From: Paeniglutamicibacter kerguelensis
Lineage (GTDB): Bacteria; Actinomycetota; Actinomycetes; Actinomycetales; Micrococcaceae
DNA: 64,000 nucleotides
Direction: 5' to 3'
Assembly: GCF_017876535.1 (NCBI RefSeq)
Contig: NZ_JAGIOF010000001.1
Coordinates: forward strand, 2,914,001-2,978,000
The notes under the pieces are model-generated. The model searched no databases. It saw nothing but the letters and a program-made list of their open reading frames with translations, and was not told the DNA's origin. Every line of letters begins with the position of its first letter. Position 1 is the stretch's first letter. Shown in pieces: positions 60,773-64,000 of this stretch. The translations under genes and the position numbers were made by a program.

Positions 60773-62348
60773 GCTGGGCATGCAGTATGCGCAAACGACC
60801 GATTTCATCGTGGTAGGCCAAGTACAAGTTGCTGATGATGCCCGCTTCATTCAATGATCCGCCGAGCATCTCTCCGGCCTTCTTGATCCGGTATCGCACC
60901 GTGTTGGGGTGCACGTAAAGCCACGCCGCCACCCGGGCGATGTCCTGGTCCATGGCCAAGTAGCCCTGAACCGTCTCCACCAGCTCCTTGTCGTGCCGTA
61001 GCGGCTGCACAAAGCCGTTCAGCCGTTTGCGGTCGGTGGGGCTTTTCAGCCTGGCGAGCAACCAGCTGGCCGGGTCCGCGTCTTCCATCTTCACCATGCA
61101 ACCTTGCCCCGAGCCCGAGCCCGCGGCCAAGCGCCGACGTGCGATGGCGGCGGCAAGGTCGGCGTCCGCGAAGAGTTCGGGAATGTATGACAGCGCGCTG
61201 GAGGTCTCGCTCAACCCCACCACCAGGTCGCCGGTGTTCGCTGCCAGCCACTGGTCGGTCGCCCGGATCTGGGGCATCACGGCATGGAATCCGGCGGGCA
61301 CTTCCGGGGTCTTCCCGTTCTCTGCGAACAGCATGGGAAGCCCCAGCCGCTCGGCCGAATCAATCAGCGCGTCCACCCGCGCCGGCAGCAGCGCGGCGTC
61401 GTTGAGCGTTGTTGCAACAACGGCCCTGACGGGTTCGAACCCCTTGAACCCGAAGGGCTTGAGCAGTTCCCAGTAGCGCAGTTCGCGCGAGACGCCAATG
61501 CCGTCCTGCAAGCTTGTCAGCATTTGCGCGTTGTCGTGTCGCTGTCGGGAGATGTCCAGGTGGCTGATGCCGTTGATGGCGCCGAGCATGCGCTGGGTTG
61601 TTTCAAGCAACACGTCCCCCAGGTCATCGAGCATTGCGCCCTGGCGGGTGGCGATGGCCAGGTGGTAGCCGCGCCCGCGCAGCACCATGGAACGGTACAT
61701 GACTTCCCAACGGCCGATCGAGACCCGGTCATAGCGCGCAGGTTGGGAACTGATGGCACTGAAAATTAGGTTGGTGGGACCCTCTCCGGTGGATTCGATG
61801 ATCTCGCCTGATGCCCCGTAGAGGACCGCCGTTCCCCGGCATGCGGTTGCCAGCCTGGCGATCAGCGAACGAATGGGTTCCTCGGTGGAGATGCTGTCGA
61901 GCAGGTCGTTGGTCAGCCACATTATCCGCTTGAGCCCGTACGAGTCGGGTGCCGGCGCGCTTCGGTTGACGAAGTTCTCGATCTGCTGGAACGGCACCTC
62001 CTGCGCCACCGAAACCAGCGGAACCTCCGATTCGGTGCAGGCGTCAACCAGCGCCGGCGGGATCCGCTCGTAGTACACCCCCACACCGAAGAGCAGGGCC
62101 GCGATTTTGGCCCGGCGCAGGCCTGCAACAAGTTCTCTGGCCGGCGCCGCCGGGTGCGCGTCGCTGAGCAAACGCATTCCCGTGGTCAGCATGACATTTC
62201 CCGGCTCAAACCAACGGGCGGGCTCATGGATTTCGGAGGTGTGGGCACCTGTCACTTCGGGGTCGCCGACGCCGGGCACAACCAGTTCCATGCCGAATGC
62301 CTTTTGCGCCAACAAGTCGCTGAGCCGTAATACGCGTGGTTCTTTCAC
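60765..62348 (-). CDS. PucR family transcriptional regulator
   Basis: A 527-residue regulator. The N-terminal PucR domain begins RVLRLSDLLAQKAFGMELVVPGVGDPEVTGAHTSEIHEP; the C-terminal helix-turn-helix (HTH_30) is VAAWLYVHPNTVRYRIKKAGEMLG near 480-503, with a GGDEF-like central region absent. GTG 62348 has AAAGG 5 bases upstream; an upstream GTG at 62402 is an alternative. PucR-type proteins control purine/allantoin or hydantoin use, matching the divergent hydantoinase gene. Confidence 0.85.
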   Translation of the reverse strand: MKEPRVLRLSDLLAQKAFGMELVVPGVGDPEVTGAHTSEIHEPARWFEPGNVMLTTGMRLLSDAHPAAPARELVAGLRRAKIAALLFGVGVYYERIPPALVDACTESEVPLVSVAQEVPFQQIENFVNRSAPAPDSYGLKRIMWLTNDLLDSISTEEPIRSLIARLATACRGTAVLYGASGEIIESTGEGPTNLIFSAISSQPARYDRVSIGRWEVMYRSMVLRGRGYHLAIATRQGAMLDDLGDVLLETTQRMLGAINGISHLDISRQRHDNAQMLTSLQDGIGVSRELRYWELLKPFGFKGFEPVRAVVATTLNDAALLPARVDALIDSAERLGLPMLFAENGKTPEVPAGFHAVMPQIRATDQWLAANTGDLVVGLSETSSALSYIPELFADADLAAAIARRRLAAGSGSGQGCMVKMEDADPASWLLARLKSPTDRKRLNGFVQPLRHDKELVETVQGYLAMDQDIARVAAWLYVHPNTVRYRIKKAGEMLGGSLNEAGIISNLYLAYHDEIGRLRILHAQPA

Positions 62349-62410
62349 CTTGGACCTTTGTTCGCCGGGAACCCCGGAAGTCCAGATATTGGGCACATCC
62401 ACGTGGGCTT

Positions 62411-62425
62411 TTGTAGAAATTACAA
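62411..62425. promoter_or_regulatory. Dyad in the PucR/hydantoinase promoter region
   Basis: TTGTA-GAAAT-TACAA is a perfect 5-base dyad between the divergent genes, about 100 bases upstream of the hydantoinase start. Could be the PucR binding site. Confidence 0.35.
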
Positions 62426-62526
62426 TCTAGTCCGATCGTTCTTTGATTTCCACCAGTGACAGAGATCCACATCACACAGCATCGTTGTCTCAGCACTTTT
62501 CTTCGAACCACTTCAAGGAGCACTAG

Positions 62527-64000
62527 ATGGCCAACGTACGAGTCGCCGTGGACGTCGGAGGCACCTTCACCGATGTTTGCATTTTCGATGAAGAAACCCA
62601 GAAAATGCGGGTAACCAAGGTCCCGTCAACACCCCACGACCCGATGATTGCCGTGATGAGCGGCGTCAAGCGCGCCGAGATCAACCTGGCCGACGTTTCG
62701 CTTTTCTCGCACGGAACCACGGTTGCAACCAACGCGCTGATCACCCGCAAGTTCCCCTCGGCGGCCATGGTCACCACCAAGGGATTCCGTGACGTCATCG
62801 AAATTCGCGACGGCACCAAGGATGATCTTTGGGATGCCTACAACGACGTTTCGGGCCCCTACATCCGCCGCCGTGACCGTTTTGAGGTCTCCGAGCGCGT
62901 CGACTTCTCCGGCAAGGTCATCACCCCCCTGGATGAGCAGGCGGCGCGCACCCTTGCTGCCCTGTTGCGCAAGCGCGGCGTGAGCACCATCGCCGTCTGC
63001 TTCATCAACTCCTACGCCAACCCGGGCAACGAGATCCGCATGCGCGAAATCCTCGAAGAAGAGCTTCCCGGGGCAACAGTCTCCACCTCCGCGGAGATCC
63101 TCCCGGAAATCTTCGAACACGACCGCTTCAACACCGCCGTTTCCAATGCCGTACTGGCCCCGCTGGTCACTGGCTATGTGGACCGGTTGGCCGAACAGCT
63201 CAAGGATGGCGGCTACACCGGCGACCTGTTGCTGCTGCACTCCGGCGGCGGCTCGATGACCCCGCGCATGGTCAAGCGCTACCCGGTCCGGCTTGCGGCC
63301 TCCGGCATCGCAGCCGGCGCCATCGCCGCCAAGCACGTGGCCCAGCAATGCGGCTATGAAAACGCGGTGGGCCTTGACATGGGCGGTACCTCCACCGACA
63401 TCGCGCTGGTCTCCGGCGGCGAATTGCGCATCACCAAGGAATGGCAGGTCGAATACGGCCACCCGATAGTCTTCCCCTCGATCGAGGTCTTGACCATCGG
63501 CGCCGGCGGCGGCTCGCTGGCCCACATCGACATCGCAGGCTCGTTGCGCAACGGCCCACAGTCCGCGGGCGCCGCACCGGGACCGGCTTGCTACGGCACC
63601 GGCGGCGACCAGCCGACCAACTGCGACGCCAACGTGACGCTGAACCGCCTGGGCACGTCCTTGGCCGGTGGCGCCAAGACCCTGGACCGTGAGCTCTCCC
63701 GCGAGGCCATCAACCGCGTCATCGCGGGTCCGCTGGGCATGGAAGAGGCCGAGGCCGCACACGCTGTCCTGCAGGTGGCCAATGCCAACATGGCCGACGC
63801 CGTCCGCCTGATCTCCATCCGCCGCGGCTACGACCCGCGCGACTTCGCGCTGATCGCCTTCGGCGGGGCCGGTGCCCTGCACGGCGCCGAGGTGGCCCGC
63901 GAGCTGAACATCCCCACCGTGGTGGTTCCGGCAAACCCGGGGGTGACCTCCGCGCTGGGCTGCCTGCTCGTCGACATCCGCCACGACCTGTCGGCCATGT
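62527..64000 (+). CDS. hyuA: Hydantoinase/oxoprolinase N-terminal subunit (HyuA-like), 3' end outside the window
   Basis: The frame is open from ATG 62527 (AAGGAG 6 bases upstream) to the window edge, giving 491 residues so far; the family has about 680-700. Start MANVRVAVDVGGTFTDVCIF is the ATP-binding phosphate-1 motif, GTTVATNALITRK follows, and GLDMGGTSTDIALVSGGEL near 285-303 is the second phosphate-binding motif. It hydrolyses hydantoins, 5-oxoproline or acts as N-methylhydantoinase/acetone carboxylase-like enzyme using ATP. A HyuB partner is expected beyond the edge. Confidence 0.9.
   Translation, partial: MANVRVAVDVGGTFTDVCIFDEETQKMRVTKVPSTPHDPMIAVMSGVKRAEINLADVSLFSHGTTVATNALITRKFPSAAMVTTKGFRDVIEIRDGTKDDLWDAYNDVSGPYIRRRDRFEVSERVDFSGKVITPLDEQAARTLAALLRKRGVSTIAVCFINSYANPGNEIRMREILEEELPGATVSTSAEILPEIFEHDRFNTAVSNAVLAPLVTGYVDRLAEQLKDGGYTGDLLLLHSGGGSMTPRMVKRYPVRLAASGIAAGAIAAKHVAQQCGYENAVGLDMGGTSTDIALVSGGELRITKEWQVEYGHPIVFPSIEVLTIGAGGGSLAHIDIAGSLRNGPQSAGAAPGPACYGTGGDQPTNCDANVTLNRLGTSLAGGAKTLDRELSREAINRVIAGPLGMEEAEAAHAVLQVANANMADAVRLISIRRGYDPRDFALIAFGGAGALHGAEVARELNIPTVVVPANPGVTSALGCLLVDIRHDLSAM

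Noticed and set aside
1..64000. CRISPR array, rRNA or tRNA genes, intact insertion sequence
   Set aside because: No regularly spaced direct repeats, no conserved RNA cores, no transposase reading frames with flanking inverted repeats were seen.

Overview
The window is GC-rich chromosomal DNA from a high-GC Gram-positive bacterium, most probably a member of the Micrococcaceae (Arthrobacter, Paeniglutamicibacter or a relative). This rests on codon usage, frequent GTG and TTG starts, Tat- and lipobox-anchored solute-binding proteins, the Actinobacteria-style HU protein, and an rpmB-rpmG-rpsN cluster encoding ribosomal proteins without zinc motifs. It holds about 55 protein genes and several gene remnants. 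I found no rRNA, tRNA, CRISPR array or intact insertion sequence.

Positions 1-10,000 are dominated by two polar amino acid ABC importers. One lies on the plus strand (891-3221). The other is a minus-strand operon (9773 to 3303) with permease, ATPase, two solute-binding lipoproteins and two flavin-dependent LLM monooxygenases. An FAD/NAD(P)-binding protein and a GNAT acetyltransferase diverge from it (10120-12659). The combination resembles the Bacillus subtilis yxe and ytm operons for S-modified cysteine breakdown. Then follow a HerA-like ATPase, a membrane-anchored protein, a MarR/MFS pair with a perfect operator, and a thioredoxin-like NHL-repeat protein.

Positions 19,600-26,000 form a minus-strand copper operon: a membrane protein, CopC, PCu(A)C, a Tat-exported DyP peroxidase, a CopD-CtaG fusion and a lipoprotein. 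A second, smaller copper locus at 57,942-60,557 holds a paralogue of the same membrane protein, then a YcnI-like protein and another CopC. The two loci share a matching dyad at the same distance from their first gene, which suggests one regulator for both.

The middle holds HU, an SDR, a DUF1992 protein, L28-L33-S14, a MarR regulator, and a complete polyamine system: PotC, PotB, PotA and two tandem PotD proteins, divergent from an Lrp regulator coupled to a class III aminotransferase. At 40,500-46,000 lies an amide or peptide-derivative module: an M20 amidohydrolase, a membrane protein split by a frameshift in a G7 tract, a DUF5058 membrane protein, an amidase and a two-domain Lrp regulator. 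Next come a fused carboxyltransferase with a CaiB-type CoA-transferase and a divergent GntR regulator, a LysR regulator divergent from an M20 peptidase and MFS carrier, and a DoxX gene divergent from an ArsR/SufR-like regulator across a doubled dyad. A long acyl-CoA dehydrogenase, the second copper locus, and a PucR regulator divergent from a truncated hydantoinase/oxoprolinase gene complete the window.

Two loci 13 kb apart carry the same long palindrome after a gene end, and several broken genes are visible (28584-28837, 38876-39080, 41768-42524, 60637-60772). Functions are inferred from recognised families; start sites are chosen by ribosome-binding-site spacing.
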